From: Vermamoeba vermiformis
Taxonomy: Eukaryota > Tubulinea > Echinamoebida
DNA: 64,000 bases
Reading direction: 5' to 3'
NCBI GenBank assembly: GCA_045837725.1
Contig: JBEWZL010000239.1
Span: 372,001-436,000, forward strand
Below the pieces are notes generated by a model. It ran no database searches and was not told the DNA's origin. It was given only the letters and a program-made list of their open reading frames with translations. A program made the position numbers and the translations under genes. Shown one piece after another: positions 34,335 to 47,603 of this stretch. How positions within the stretch are numbered: position 1 is the first letter of the stretch; every line of letters begins with the position of its first letter.

Positions 34335-35281
34335 ATGTCTGCTGAATTTAAAACCGTCTTGATTGCTGGCGCCACTGGTTTCCTCGGAGAGAAGATTGCT
34401 AATGCCTTCTTGGACAAGAAACAATTCGACGTTATCGTTCTCGTACGCAAAGCCAACGAAAAAACAGATCAGCTCAAATCTAAAGGCGCCAAAGTTGTCG
34501 AAGTTGATTTCAGTGACCTTGAAGCTCTTAAGAAGGTATGTCATTACTTTTAAAAATTATCAGTTCGAATATATGCTCATAATTGATTGCGTAGGCCACT
34601 ACCGGGGTAGATGCAGTCGTATCAGTCCTATCCAAGGAAGGCTTCGCTCATCAACCTAAACTTATCGAAGCAGCTGCTGCTACTGGCGTCAAGCGCTTCA
34701 TTCCTTCCGAATTTGGAAGCAACGAAAGCTTCGCTCCTCGTGGAACTTCTCCGTTCTTGGATGTCAAGTACGACGCTCGCGAACAGATCCAAAAACTCGG
34801 ATTGAGCTACACTTACATCATTACAAACACTTTCTTGGAATACGTTTTCAGTCCTTTCGTCGGTGTGGACCTCAAAGAACACAAGATCAACACGTACGGC
34901 CCGGATGCAGTTCTGAGCGCTATTCACACTGACGACATTGCCCGATTGGTGCCTGAAGTATTGCTTAATCCTAAGAGCAAGAACGCTACAGTCAACCTCG
35001 CCACCGAGACCTTCAAGTGGGACGATGTCGTTGCTCAACTCGAAATTTTGACCGGCAAGACTTGGACCAAGAATCCAGTTACTGTTGAAGGCCTCAACGA
35101 GTTTATTAATAAGAACTCTCAAGATTTATTTGCCGCCTTCGCTGCTACTCTTCAACGTCAAATTATCATCAAGAAGGGTGGTGCTTTGAACCCGATTGAT
35201 AACTTGACTGATCCTTTCTACGCCAATACCAAGCCCAAAATCTCCTTGCACGATTACCTCGTTCAAATCACTAAGCACTAA
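34335..35281 (+). CDS. NmrA-like / isoflavone-reductase-like NAD(P)-binding protein
   Basis: The start at 34335 gives MSAEFKTVLIAGATGFLGEK, a Rossmann fold with the GATGFLG dinucleotide motif typical of atypical short-chain dehydrogenases (NmrA/isoflavone reductase/PCBER group). One intron splits the gene (about 34,536-34,594). The second exon has DAVVSVLS, KRFIPSEFGSN (family motif), a lysine-containing VKYDAREQI segment and HTDDIARLV. About 295 residues, the usual family length. It may be a reductase acting on a small aromatic or a redox-sensing regulator; the sequence cannot separate these. High-frequency codons such as GCC, AAG and CTC suggest good expression. Poly(A) signal AATAAA at 35302. 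Confidence 0.88.
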
Positions 35282-35415
35282 ATATGTCATATAGCCTAAT
35301 ACAATAAAAGCTTTAAAAATTAACAACGTTACATGTCTCAAAAATTGGAGCTGGATCTTGCGAATCTCGACTTTATTCTGATAGGAGCATTTACATTATT
35401 AATGAACCGAGCATT

Positions 35416-38400
35416 TTACAAATAAGAAGCCCAGCCAATGTACATTTGATGCAAGTTTTCAAATGAGACTGCTTCATCGATGAGACTTTGCACTTGTCCT
35501 TCAACACTCAGCGGCATCAAGAACTCATGGCGATTGTTCGGTGTTCTCTTCTTGCCCTCTAGTCTATCACCAACACCTTTAAAGTACATTTTAGTACACT
35601 GATACAAAGTTGTAGCGGATCCAAACTTACCTTTCAGAATTCCCACGATCTCGGGATTTTCTTCGATAAAATCTCTATTGCTCGCCGTTTTGTTTTTGCC
35701 TTCAAACGAAGGATCGTAAACAAATGTCTCGAGCACAGATAACAACGTGTCTTTGTTTTCGCGCAACTGTCGCATGGTGACCTCGCACACTTGTCTGAAG
35801 GTGCCTTCATAGCCTAATGGTCCCAGAGCATCGACCATTTGTGGGGTCAATCTGAACGGCACCTTCTCAGGCTTATCAAACGTCAAGCCCTTGTAGAACA
35901 AACAGTTGAAATCTACGTGCACCACATCTCCACTCGATGAATCCAACAAAATATTTTCTCCGTGACGATCACCGAGACTACAAGCACATTAATTAACATA
36001 CAGTTATTACTTAAGGATGTATTTGGACTTACCCAACGACGTATCCGACCATGGACATGACTGCTAATGACCGAGCATAAGCCAATCTAGCTCGGAAGAA
36101 CGTTGAAGGCTCGGGGAATGTTTGCAAGAACCAGCGCCAAAATACTGGCGGGAACAACGGCAAGATCTCGTTCACAAAGACAATAAGACTTGGTCCGTCT
36201 TTTTCTTTGTTCGTGTTGCTGTGTTTGTTGTAGATCGCACGAACTTTCTCGAGCTGTTTCTATAAAAATCAGTATTAACATGCCCATATACTTATAGTTG
36301 AATACTTACAGAATCCTTATATATTCCTTCTTGTGCGAGCATCGCGTATATAATGTTTCTGAAGCCATTTGTGTTTGGCACCCACTCGATGAGACCGCAC
36401 TTGTCATTCAACGGCGTGACAAAATACGTTCGAATGTCTATTAAACATCATTAATATACAGTACTATAGTCTAATACTATCTTCTACTTACGTAGCTGTC
36501 TTCGTCTTGCGTCGGGATTTTTCTTGAGCAATTTGTTAATGACCGTATGAAATTCCATCATGCGGCTATCCTTTCGCAAATCGTCGTCAGGCTTGCACAA
36601 GAAAGTGTATCTGTTGCCGTCACTGCCAATAATCTTGATCTTCTTGGGCTTCTGAAGTGACCGCAAGACCTCGATCTCTTCAGCGAACCCTTTGATTGTC
36701 ACCATCCTGTCAGGGAACGGGTTGTAATCGTCTTCCGGCATGCGTGTGTGCGACGGCACTGTCACGGTCATTTGTGCTTGATTGGGAATGATCTGTTGAG
36801 ATTGAGTGTACTTCGCCAACTTCGGGAATTGTTTGGACATGTAGTAGGTCTGTGCGGTGCGTGAGGGACCAGATGAATAATTGCACAAGTCTAGTAAGTT
36901 CGTTGCCAAGGCTCCGTTCTCGGACAAAATCTCTTCGACGTCGTGCCTCAACTTTTTGTTGCCTTCTTTTTGGAGCTCTTTTTGCCTCTTCAGCGCTTCA
37001 GCCTTGATTTCATTGAACTTGTCCAATCGAGCTTTCAACGGTGACTTGTAAAGATACGCCAAATGCCATGACGCTTGATGAGGGAATTTCAACAACACCT
37101 TAAAAGTACATTAATAACCCCTGCAGCTAACTTCTAAGTCGTGTAAAACTTACTCTGACGATGATTTGACGGAGAGGTATCCAGACTTGTTTTGACGGTG
37201 TGCAAACTCGACTCATGAGTTGCGAGTACATGATGAGCCAGTACGCTGGAATGATCTTTGTGTTCGCCAAACAGTTCACTACCTTCTCAACCTTGCCGAT
37301 CGTGTACTCGACGCGTGATTTGGGCATGCCTGGAGGCTGTAGTTTGGTGGTGTAAGAATCGAACCACAGCGTTGTCAGCCGTGCCAGACTTTGATAAATG
37401 TACGTGTGGCCGCTGCGAATGGCCAAACCGTAGTTCGTGCACGCGTTGGGCACAAGATCCAGTGCGTACTTTTCCAACACTTTTCCTTCGCTTTTGCCAG
37501 ACTCTTTCCTCATCTCCGTGATCAAATGGTCGTAGTACTGAGCCAAGGCAAAGAATCCTTTTTCCCATTTACCAACTACTGACGATGCCGTGTTGAATCG
37601 TTGAAGAATAAGATCGTGCGAATATTGGCCAGTTTTGTGGTAGAACGTCGCTAATAGCTAGTTAGTACTATGTACTGCAACGAGACTTTGGACTTACCTA
37701 ACATCACCAAGTTCTTCGCAAAGCACAGGTCAGCAGGAGAATAAACCTTGTTTTTCTTGTTCTTGCCGCTAGTGTTCGTGCTTACTGTCTCGTCCGTGAC
37801 AAAATCGGACAACGACGGCCCCTCGCTCTTGATGTCCACAAGTGGTTTGTTCTCAATTTCACGCTTGAGTGTGATGATCGCCAGTGATTCTTTGCCTTGT
37901 TGAAGCAATAGCTTGGTATGCTCAACACTGTAGAAGTCAGGTCTTGGACGACATGCAGACGCCTTAAGCAACGCGTGCTCGGCTGCGTCATATTGGTAAG
38001 ATATTCTAGCTGTCTTTGCAAGGCGAAGCCAGTTTTGTCCAACTTCCATCGGCAAATACATTCCTGCAAGAACGATGCGCAAGTGCAGAATCTGCTCGTG
38101 AGGCTTGAACGAGTGCTGTGAAATTTTGAGTCTCGGCTCCCAAATTGACGGTAACTCCTGGGCTTGATTGTTCTTGACCAAGTTCCAACATTGCTCGAGC
38201 TCAGCAAGCATGTGCTCTTTGATAATGAAGGGATAAGCTCGTTCATATGAGTCCAAACTAGCAGCTGACAACGGTCCAACGAGCTCGTTTCGTGCTCTCG
38301 AAACCATGTCTTGGAACTCCTTCTCGTCATTCTTCTTCATGGCCACTAACGCCTTGGCCAGGTACACTTCGAAGTCGGGATCAATGACGCCAGGCAATAG

Positions 38401-41400
38401 GCTGTCCAACGCATTCCAGTTGCTCAAGCGCCATGCTGCTCTAATGCCGTGCAAGCGAATAATGCTAGAGCTTGACTTTGAGAATCTGTTCGTGTCGTAC
38501 AACGCTGCTCGTGCCAACTCCAGAACTTCTTCAACTCGACCCAAGTTCTGCAAGCACTTCAATCGGCCAGTGAACACTGTAATGTCATCTTCTTGCTCGC
38601 TCATTGCTTGGTCGTAGTACAGCAGTGCTTCGTGCCATCGGCCTTGAGCTTCAAGCTCAGTGATTTGTTCAATTGTAGAAGCCGCTGAACGGAGGTTACT
38701 GAGACCTCCTACAGAGTCCAGCTCATCAAGACCTGAGTAGACTTTTTGAAGGAAGCTTAAGTCGGCGGCAATAAAGTCCTTGTAATCTCGCTTATTCCTC
38801 TCTTTCATCACTTTGCGGATATGAGTCTCGTAGTACAGCAGTGCTCGGGCATAGGCTTTGACACGCAGTGCTGCCTTAGCGAGATCCATTTGTGGAATGT
38901 CATCTAGTAACTCCTCGACTCGTCTGAGTGCTGTTGATGGCGATCCTCTCATTCCTTTAGTAGGACTTCGCGTATTCTTTTCTGTCAACGCTCTCTTCTT
39001 CAATTCGACGTGTCTGTTCAACGAGTCCAAAAGTGAAAACACTCGCTGCGTTGCTTCTTGGCTGATCTCCGAGGCAGGTTGCTACAACACATTAGTAAAG
39101 GTAATCATAATGAAAATATCGTACACCTACACCACCCGCATTCTTATGAGGACTCATCTCCATCGGATTTTGTATCACAGCGATAATTTCGTCGCGGATT
39201 TGCTTGTATTCCGGAGCTGAGCCTTGCGTCAAGCTGTGAAGCACCAAATGAGGCAACAAGAAGTGTGCAGTGTCCAAGTCTACTTTGACAACTCCTTTGC
39301 AGGCAAGGAACATGGGATGATTCGTGCGATCGATGAGCATGAGAACCCACTCGGTGACCCATTTGCGGTACGGCAAGAACGACTTGTAAATCACACCATT
39401 GGGAATTGGAGAGTTTTTCTGAAGTTCGTAATAGTGAGAGCTCAAGAACGGTCTGATGATCAATTGAACTTCAGGAGGCAACTTAATCCAGAAATTTCCT
39501 CCTTTGTCGGGTGTAGTTGAACGCCCTTCAATTGTCTCCTCGGAGCATCCGAAATACTTGAGAATTTCTTGAATGGCAAATGCAGCACGGTCCTGTGAGT
39601 TGCCAGGACGATCGGTTCTGTAGCACTTGACCAAGTAATCCTTGATTAGCTCGATGGCCAGAGCAGCATTCTCTTTGTCCAACGAAGTACCATACTCCGA
39701 AGCAACCACGATAGGCACTCGACTAGGGTCAATGGCGCCGAGTTCACCGAGTGCAATTCCGACTTTCAATCGGACGCTAAAAAATTATTGTCAATTTAAC
39801 TAACTCCTTTAATTGAGTGCGCGAACTTACTTCTTGTTCGGATCTCTGCAGCCCTCCAAAAGGACTTCGACAAAAGACTTAACGAACGGATTGGACTTCT
39901 CGTTCAAGATAGCATCCTCCATATCTTTGCGCTTTTCCTGCGACACGAAGTTGTTAGTTGTGTCTTAACATCTCAAGTGTACTTACTCTGATAACCTTGA
40001 TGATTCGATCCAAGGCAAGCTCTCGGACGTTAGCACTATCGTGTCTGAAGACTCTGATCAAACGAGCGATTGTATCTTGAAGGCTTGCTTCACTAGTTCC
40101 CGCCGAGGTCTCGTACATTGCTGCGACTCGTTGCAATGCCGGGATGTTGTCGGGCATGAACGGAATTTCGCTGTAAAACTCTTGCAGTGTCGCAGCGCTG
40201 GGGCCAAAGAAGAAGAATTCCAAGATCTTTAGCACTTTGTCTTGGTGCTCATTGACGAATCCCAACATGTGAACAACCATCTGACTGAGCACTGTTCCGA
40301 GAGTGGTAGTCTTCAAATGCTTGACGAGCACTAACCACGTCTCAAGAGCCTCGGGAACTAATGGCGGGTACTTCTCTGCCAACATGATCGTGTTGCCAAT
40401 CTTCAAATGGAACGTCTCCAAGTGCTCTCCAAGCAAACCAATTAGCTCTCGAACAGCTTGCAAGGTTTGAAGCTTCTTTTCCATGGTTGTCTTTGACGAC
40501 AGCTTCTTCGAGAAAATGTTCATAATTGCCAAGAAGCAGTCCTTTAAGAAGGTTGATAATTGGCACTGGCTGTCACCCGCTTGCTGACAAGTAGCATGGA
40601 GTGCTTTGTGTGCACGTTGTTTGAACGGTTCAGGGTTCGTCATTTTAAGCAGCAGCTTCGTCACGAGTTGGAAACGGCACTTTGAGAACAAGCCGGCTAA
40701 CTTCACGTCCGTCAGTTGGTTCAACATTTCAGTACACATATTGACGGCTTGCTTTGGACGAGGGTGAAGCAAGCAGTGGGCTAAAATGTATGGTGAATAT
40801 TTCAGCAGCATTTCCTAATAATATTAGTTAGTACTGATCGCGATAATCACGTTAAAAAACCAAACTAGCTCGTACTTTTGGAGGTATGTCAAGCCGAGAT
40901 GAAATCTCCATGATAAGTGCTTTCTTTTGCTCGATCTCGTTGATAGACGTTGTTGAACCCAAAGTTTCATCAGCGATAATGTGAGGCAAGTAAATCTTCA
41001 TATTATTTCTCAAGAAGTCACGATACTCGAGATCGAGAAGCGCCGAACTAAATTCCATCACGAGCTCGGGAGCCTCTAACAAGCGGTGGACGATTCTCGG
41101 GTACAGTTTGTGTTTGCAACTGGCGAGCAGTGCTCCCATGGTGATTTTCTTCTTATCCGCAATCAAGCGTATTTGATCGTACGCAGTTGCCTTAATTGTG
41201 GAATCGTTGTGCGTCAGATTGTCAATCAGCTTAATCAAGCAGTACGTCAATGCGTCCTCCTTAACGAATGAACCAGCCAAGCCAATAACGTTCTAATTAG
41301 TGTTAATAAAGGGCGACATGGACCAACCAGTTAACTTACGAGTACAGTCGGCTTTTCTGTTGCGGCCTCAAGTGCATTGAGCTCGATGAACATTTTCTCA

Positions 41401-44245
41401 AGCATAGGCATATTATTGAGGAGGACAAATGGAACAACAGCTGTGTGTTAAAGATTAGAAGAGCTTTCTTTCGGTGCTATTCAGTTCACTTACCCTCAGG
41501 AATAGCCGCTCTGATTGCAGGATCGTTCTCCTTTGAGAAGCTCAGAATGGTGCTCAGCAGTTTGAATAAGTCCTCTTCTGGCACTGGCACATGTCGCATT
41601 ATTCTTTGAAGTGAAGATAAGAACGCCACTCTAACTTCTGAATTCCTCTTCTCGTCCATGTACACGAACAAATCTTTCAGTCGTCTGAAGGTAATCTGCT
41701 CAACAGTGTTCACGATGTCGATGCGATTCGCGAGGGCATACTCCTCAGCATTGATGCGACCTTTGATCGGCTTGTACTCCGAGGGAAATCGCTTGTGAAG
41801 TGCGCACGCTTGACAGTGATTCAAGAACGTTAGTGAGTATTCGGAGCTGTCTGGAGCAATGCGCCAAGTGTTGTCGTCTTTGAGGTATTCGAACTCGCAC
41901 TCTTTTGGATTGCGTCGTTGAGTGTACAAGCACGTCCAGTGGCCCACAAAAAATGCCAAATGACGCTGAAGTTGAACATCCTCGGAGTCAATAAAGGACC
42001 TGAACAGACGTCGCGTTAGCTCTACGTATGCGAGGTAACCGTTAAACTTACATTATGAGTGGTATGAAGTCATTTAGATGATCTGCTCCATTGCGTAGAA
42101 GGAACAGCGATATTGCACGAATAGCGCAACACTTCACGCTGGGTCTCTCGTCACGAAGGCAAGCAGTCAAAATCTTTTTGCGTTGACTCGTGATTAGGCG
42201 CGGAGGCAACCAATTCAACGCGCACAATGCCTTGTCGACAATCGACACGACAATTGGCTCTTTGGAAGAGTGAATGCAGTGCTCCATGGGGGCAATTGCG
42301 TCGTGGATCGTGTACTTCTTGGGCAAAGCTTTTGATGTGATTGAAATTGCGTCTGACCAAGGGAACGTCAGGATGCGAATGATTTGTTCGAAGAGTGTTG
42401 ACAGTTCTTGAGCGTCCAAAGTGAACAACAGCTCTCGAATGGATGACACGGCGATGTTGACAGCTGTCAGTATGGCATGATCGTGCGATCTTTTCTCGCA
42501 TAACTTCATCTCCAAATGTTCCAAGAAATCGCTGTATTTCTTCGAGATGGTATCGAATTGATAAATCTCTTTGAACTCGATAAACACCCGCGAAATTACA
42601 TCAACTGTAACTGCAGTTTTCAGTATTGTTGCAGAAGGTGCTCTGGCGAATTCAAAAGTGCAATTGTCCAAAAGAGACAGCAATCGAGTTAGCACGGCAG
42701 AGCCAGCGATGGACGAATAACTCTGCTCGTACTCGTTGAAGTCCAGTTTCCTTCTCTTTGGTGGCTTTTGTTCAATGTCTGTTTGTGTCGTCCTTGTCTC
42801 GTGCTTGATCGCTGTAATCAAACACTCGGTCATGATCTTGCTGAGTGCCAAGTCGTCGATGAACGGCATTAGAACATCAGATAGTTTCTCCACTAATGAG
42901 GGGTACTTTGGGATCCACACATTGAGGACTGTACAGAGTGACGCCTAGAACTTGCGTTAGACTTGCATTGCGCCTTAATCAGCCAGCCAGTAACGTACCT
43001 TCAGAGGTTGGCATCGAGAATATTGTAACGTGTATTGTAATATCTCCATGAAGCCGAGGGACAAAGGCTGAATTGAGTCGGCACGTAATAACGGCAATAC
43101 TTTCAAGATACATTGACTCAGCTTCACGTCTGTCTCGTCACTTCTGTCCTCCGAGATTGTTAATAACTGGCAAAGCACTTTCGCCAATTCGTCCAAGATC
43201 GGAGCTGGTGCACCACAGTACGTCAGCAATAAATCTATTGTATGAAGTGTTTCCTAATTAAACGCTATTAATATCAATCAAATTACTCGGTGACAAAGTG
43301 AAAGGGTAGATCTTACGGTGAGCATGTCCATTGATTGATGTCGTTGTATGTACAAAAATAGAAGTTCCCATATATTGTTCGATATGTCGGGTAAGAATTG
43401 ATGTGCTTTTTCGATGAATCTGCCGTATAAATTTACAATGCAACACTAACAATGAAGTTAGTTACACGAGATCTGCTAACTTTGAGGGACTTGCCTGAAT
43501 ATTCATGATCTTTTCTAACGATGACACGTCTAAGTCTGCTTCGGGGACGGGTTGGTCTGGATCTTCGGGCATTCTGAAATGCGGTGCAAACGTTAAGAAA
43601 CACTTGAGTTTTATGCCAACTTGTCCGTCAGATGGGGTTTGAAAATATGTATACACCTCCTCCAAATCTAATGAAAAGGAATTATAATCACGTCAATATC
43701 TACTAGAACGTCATGTAGTACCTTTTAATAGCAGCAAGGCATCTTTGAAGAAACTTCTGAAAACAGTCAGATCTCGCGTGAATACGAGGTTGAGTAACAG
43801 TTGCATAACATCTATTTCTGCTCTAAATAATTCACTATTGATAGGTGCGTTGCCTACGATGCCAATAAGTCTTAGTACGTAGTGACCAACGATGGAACTG
43901 TTGTCATCGTGGTAGAGGATGTCAGCCGCTCGCTTCTCGATCCATTTGTGAAGGGTTTGTAAATATCCTTTGGCACTTTCTACATTTATAACGTGATTAG
44001 AAATTAATTGGGCAGATAATTGATTTTAATTTGACAGAGATCCGCAAATTATTTTTTAAGCAGAATAAAATGAGTTATTATTATTGAAATTATTAACATT
44101 TTTTTGTACAAATTTACGTACGAGAACTAATATTCTTTTCCAGAGGAGTAAATACCACAGATGGAAACTTTGCTTTGACTTCGCGGGCCCTTTCATCCTC
44201 TGGCAGGTCATTTAATTTTTGAATCCACTTTCCTACGTCTGTCAT
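35416..44245 (-). CDS. ATR: ATR checkpoint kinase (PIKK family, Mec1/Rad3 orthologue)
   Basis: ATR senses RPA-coated single-stranded DNA with ATRIP and phosphorylates checkpoint targets at SQ/TQ sites. The start at 44245 gives MTDVGKWIQKLNDLPEDE. The N-terminal two-thirds is HEAT-like helical sequence over many exons, including a UME-type region (about 40,800-40,200). The FAT region (about 39,800-36,900) contains RSGHTYIYQSLARLTTLWFD, close to the ATR signature. The kinase domain (about 36,720-35,560) has KPKKIKIIGSDGNRYTFLCK, GDRHGENILLD (catalytic loop) and VHVDFNCLFYKG (DFN motif). The C-terminus is a FATC domain, SVEGQVQSLIDEA to MYIGWASYL, and its SVEGxVxxLIxEA pattern separates ATR from ATM, TOR and DNA-PK. 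Introns are about 45-65 nt. Estimated 2,500-2,600 residues, as in human (2,644). Confidence 0.95.
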
Positions 44246-44550
44246 TTGTGTTCTCGTGTCCGGTTGCTCGATCTAAAATAAACTTCAGATCCAAATTTCC
44301 TGGAACCCGTTTTTTTGCTTTTTGCTCCACTTTATTTCGCGTCGTGCTCAGCTGCTTAGTACCACTAGTAGGGTATGTGTTTAAACTCCGCACCAAATGC
44401 CTCTATTTTGGTTGCTTATTTTTTGGCGGGATCGGTAGCTTTTGATGCTGTCGTTTGTTATCTGCGGCTATAATTTTCTTTTATCATTCTATATTTTTAA
44501 AATTAAATTTGTGCTACGATCTGCATATTTGATTGAGTGACAATTTATTA

Positions 44551-46371
44551 ATGACTTTCCAGATGAGCGAAAAAAAGGTCTTGCGTTGCACGATGTGCAG
44601 ACGCATTCTAAAGGAATGCAATGCCGATCCTTGTCCAGGCAAGATAATTAAGAAAGAACAAAAGCTAAATAAGAGCACGTCATCAGTGCCAGCACCAGCC
44701 TCACCCAAAAAGAATACCTTAGCACAGTCACATCCGGTTGAAACTGACGAAGAGTTGGCTAAAATGCTCGACAATAAGCTAATTATTAACGAGAATACTG
44801 GAGAAAATCAATTCAAAGTGATCACACAGTTAGAACGAAACTTTGGTATTTTAGGCCAAGGACATTGGTGCACGGTCAAAGAAGTCAAAAAACAAGGCGT
44901 CGTTGTAGATATAATTATAGAAACACCTGTGCAACGGTTCATACTCAACGATATTTTAATGCTCTGGTCTGATTTTCCTAAAGAAGTTCAAAATATACCT
45001 GAAGACGAGAGGATTAAGATCACCCAAGAACGATTACTCAAAGGCACTGAATTTAAAATTGTAGCTAACAAGATTATGCACGGCATGCTCAGAGTGATCC
45101 CTTCAAAATTCGCGAACTTGAAGCTGAAGATGCCTCAAGCCATTGTCCCTGCTCCACGTACGTGCAATCTGGTCTAAAATTATCTCACGTCGTACTAACA
45201 TTCCTTTGATATAGCTAGATGTCCTTATCAATACCTCGTTGTCTTAGATCTCGAAGCGACATGCGATTACAGTACGTGACATTGTGCAGAACTTAAAAAA
45301 AATTATTGACACGTGCCTTTTTAGGTCCGGATCCACTCGTAACAGTGAGGACAGCCGAAGTCATAGAATTTCCCTGGTTAGTCATCGACACGGCTACACG
45401 TCAAATTATCGATAACAAGCAAATATTCGTCAAGCCTGATTATATGGAAGGCATTACTTACTACTGCACAAAATTGACTGGTATTTCTGCTGAGACCGTG
45501 CAAAACGCACCTAAACTGCCCGATGCTATTAAAGCCGTAAGTAATAATGCCCTTGATAGGAAGTACATCCGTCTAATCGTCCTCGTTAGTTCAATACCTA
45601 TCTTACGACACGACTGGGCATTGATCGCGACAAGTTCAAAATTGTCACTGACGGAGTGTGGGACATTCAAGTGCAATTAATGATGGAAGCGCCAAAGAAA
45701 GGCATTGCGTTAGGTAAGCATCTCTCTTGAAGTCATAACGATTTCGCTGGTCGGTTTTGTAATGAATACTTAATTTTAGATGAATGGTGGTGGAAAGAAT
45801 ATTTCGACGTTAAATCAGAGTTTAAGAAATATTATCCATATTTCCCTGCGACCTGGCGACCCTCATTGAAAGAAATGCTGAAAGGTAGTAGTTCACTTTG
45901 ATCCGGCAAGCAAGCAACGAGTATTCTCTAATGGCTTATTATTTTAGCGTTCGATTTAAATATTGTTGGCAAGCACCACAGTGGCATTGACGATTGCAAA
46001 TCGATCGCACAAGTAGTGATCAGGTTGCTGGAATTAGGGCACAAGTTTGATGACCCAAAGAACGTGCCTAAAGACTACGATCCGTGGACTGACCCTCTTT
46101 TCATTGATTTTGGAAGCAAATCTGAGCCCGATGCTTGGTTCTGTGCTACTCCTGGATGCGCTGTTTGGAACCGGTACGCGACAATAATTTAATTCGTCCG
46201 TGGCCACATATTAACTTATTCTACGACCAATATAGCCCCTGGATGCACTATTGTAGATTTTGCGATAACAAGCGCGTCGTAGAACAAAAAGTTGGAGACA
46301 ACGGTGGATTTGCTAGCGATGAAGATCTTGATGACGATCCTGATGACGAAGATGTGCTGAACGATTACTAA
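44551..46371 (+). CDS. ERI1 / 3'hExo-like DEDDh 3'-5' exoribonuclease
   Basis: ERI1-type enzymes trim 5.8S rRNA, histone mRNA and small RNAs. The start is the ATG at 44551 (MTFQMSEKK) or 44563; a CAG acceptor-like site lies just before the second. The N-terminal ~200 residues are family-unknown and include CTMCRRILKECNADPC, a possible zinc knuckle. The nuclease follows across five exons: YLVVLDLEATCDYS (first D and E), FPWLVIDTATRQIID, YYCTKLTGISAETVQ, FKIVTDGVWDIQVQL (second D) and KHHSGIDDCKSIAQ (H and last D). After it comes WFCATPGCAVWNR. Splicing an intron (46,174-46,235) then gives PWMHYCRFCDNK, completing a CxxxxC...CxxC zinc ribbon; readthrough would insert PWPHINLFYDQYS. The tail is acidic (DEDLDDDPDDED). 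A TGTAAATAAA element lies 12 bp after the stop. Confidence 0.88.
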
Positions 46372-46383
46372 TGACTTTCTTTT

Positions 46384-46393
46384 TGTAAATAAA
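46384..46393 (+). terminator. Poly(A) element TGTAAATAAA after the ERI1-like gene
   Basis: It begins 13 bp after the stop at 46371, and is the same 10-mer as after VPS15 and the Topors-like gene. Confidence 0.5.
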
Positions 46394-46463
46394 TGTCCGC
46401 TTCCACTTCAGATTCTAATTTGGATCATTTTTTTAAGCCTAACAGCAACAGAGCAACATAGCA

Positions 46464-47510
46464 ATGAACAACGGAGTAAATATGGCACGACGCATTGCTG
46501 TTGTGACCGGTACAAATAGAGGTCCGCCCTTAGAGCCTAAGTTAAGGATTAATACTGACGAAAAATTTGTAGGAATCGGATTTGAAATTTGTAAGCAATT
46601 AAGCGAGAAAGGAGTGACCACTATAATGACCAGTCGAGATGAAACAAAAGGAAAAAAAGCAATGAACGAGTTATTGAATATTCTGGCCAAATCCGGGGTA
46701 GATGCGAAAGATAAATTATTCTTTCACCCATTAGACGTCGTTTCCAATGACAGCATTGAGAAATTTAAAAAATACCTGGTCGACAATTTTAATCACGTCG
46801 ATATCTTGGTATGTATGCGCTATTGTCTCGATTTTTAATTGCTAAAAATGAAAAATTTTGGCTCAGATCAATAATGCTGGTATCTATGTCAACAAATGGG
46901 ACGCACAATCGTTCAAAGAAACTATGGAAACAAATGTGCATGGCCCTATTAGATTCACAGACGCACTTTTGCCGCTAATGAAGGTACACCTAGATTTGTT
47001 GTTCTCGGCGAAACGGAACCTAATCGTGCGATTCAGGAAAAGAAATTCGGACGCATTGTAACTCTCAGTAGTGGGTTAGGAGACTTATCAAATGTCTCCA
47101 AAGCATATCAGGACATTATTACAAAGCCAGATCTTACCATTCCCGAGCTATTTAGTACGTTAATAGGCTTTTTTTTGCAACACAATTAACGTGCGTTTTA
47201 AAGGTGTTCCTTTTATGGCAAACGATGCGCAAAAGAATAAGTTCTACGGAGCTTATTGCCTTTCAAAGGCGATGGTCAACGCTCACGCTAGAGTACTGCA
47301 AAAAGAGTTAGATAACAGTGGATTTCCTCACATTCGCGTTGCAGCTATAGATCCAGGCTGGTAAGGAGCAATTTTACGTTGATTTTTCTGGAAAGCGATC
47401 CTGACACTTTGTGTTGTAGGGTTCAAACCGATATGGGAGGTCCTAATGCACCAAAGCCTGTACACGAAGGTGCTAAAGGAACTGTTGATTTTGTGACAAA
47501 GGATATTTAG
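46464..47510 (+). CDS. Short-chain dehydrogenase/reductase, carbonyl-reductase-like
   Basis: The start at 46464 gives MNNGVNMARRIAVVTGTNRG. A short first intron (about 46,521-46,571, donor GTCCGC) has no stop, but removing it restores the cofactor motif TGTNRGIGFEICKQL. Further exons give DILINNAGIYV, ETNVHGPIRFTDALLPLMK, then, after a 53-nt intron (about 46,984-47,036), EKKFGRIVTLSSG with the catalytic Ser. FYGAYCLSKAMVNAHAR supplies the Tyr-xxx-Lys pair. GWVQTDMGGP and a short tail follow, with the stop at 47510. Motif order and INNAG spacing match monomeric carbonyl reductases, which reduce quinones and aldehydes with NADPH. About 270 residues, typical for the family. Confidence 0.88.
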
Positions 47511-47603
47511 ATAAATTCTATTGCCTTTTTAAGCACTCGCCAGGTTCGCTGGGTTAGCTCCCAATAATTTTTGTTTTATTTTTAAAAAATACTACAAATA
47601 TTA

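Noticed and set aside
46174-46235. Readthrough PWPHINLFYDQYS in the ERI1-like gene
   Set aside because: Treating this as an intron gives the compact zinc ribbon WNRPWMHYCRFC; the readthrough segment is more likely intronic, though retention is possible.
46970-47060. Apparent frameshift in the short-chain dehydrogenase after LLPLMK
   Set aside because: A 53-nt GT..AG intron with a CTAAT branch site restores EKKFGRIVTLSSG exactly, so the gene is intact.
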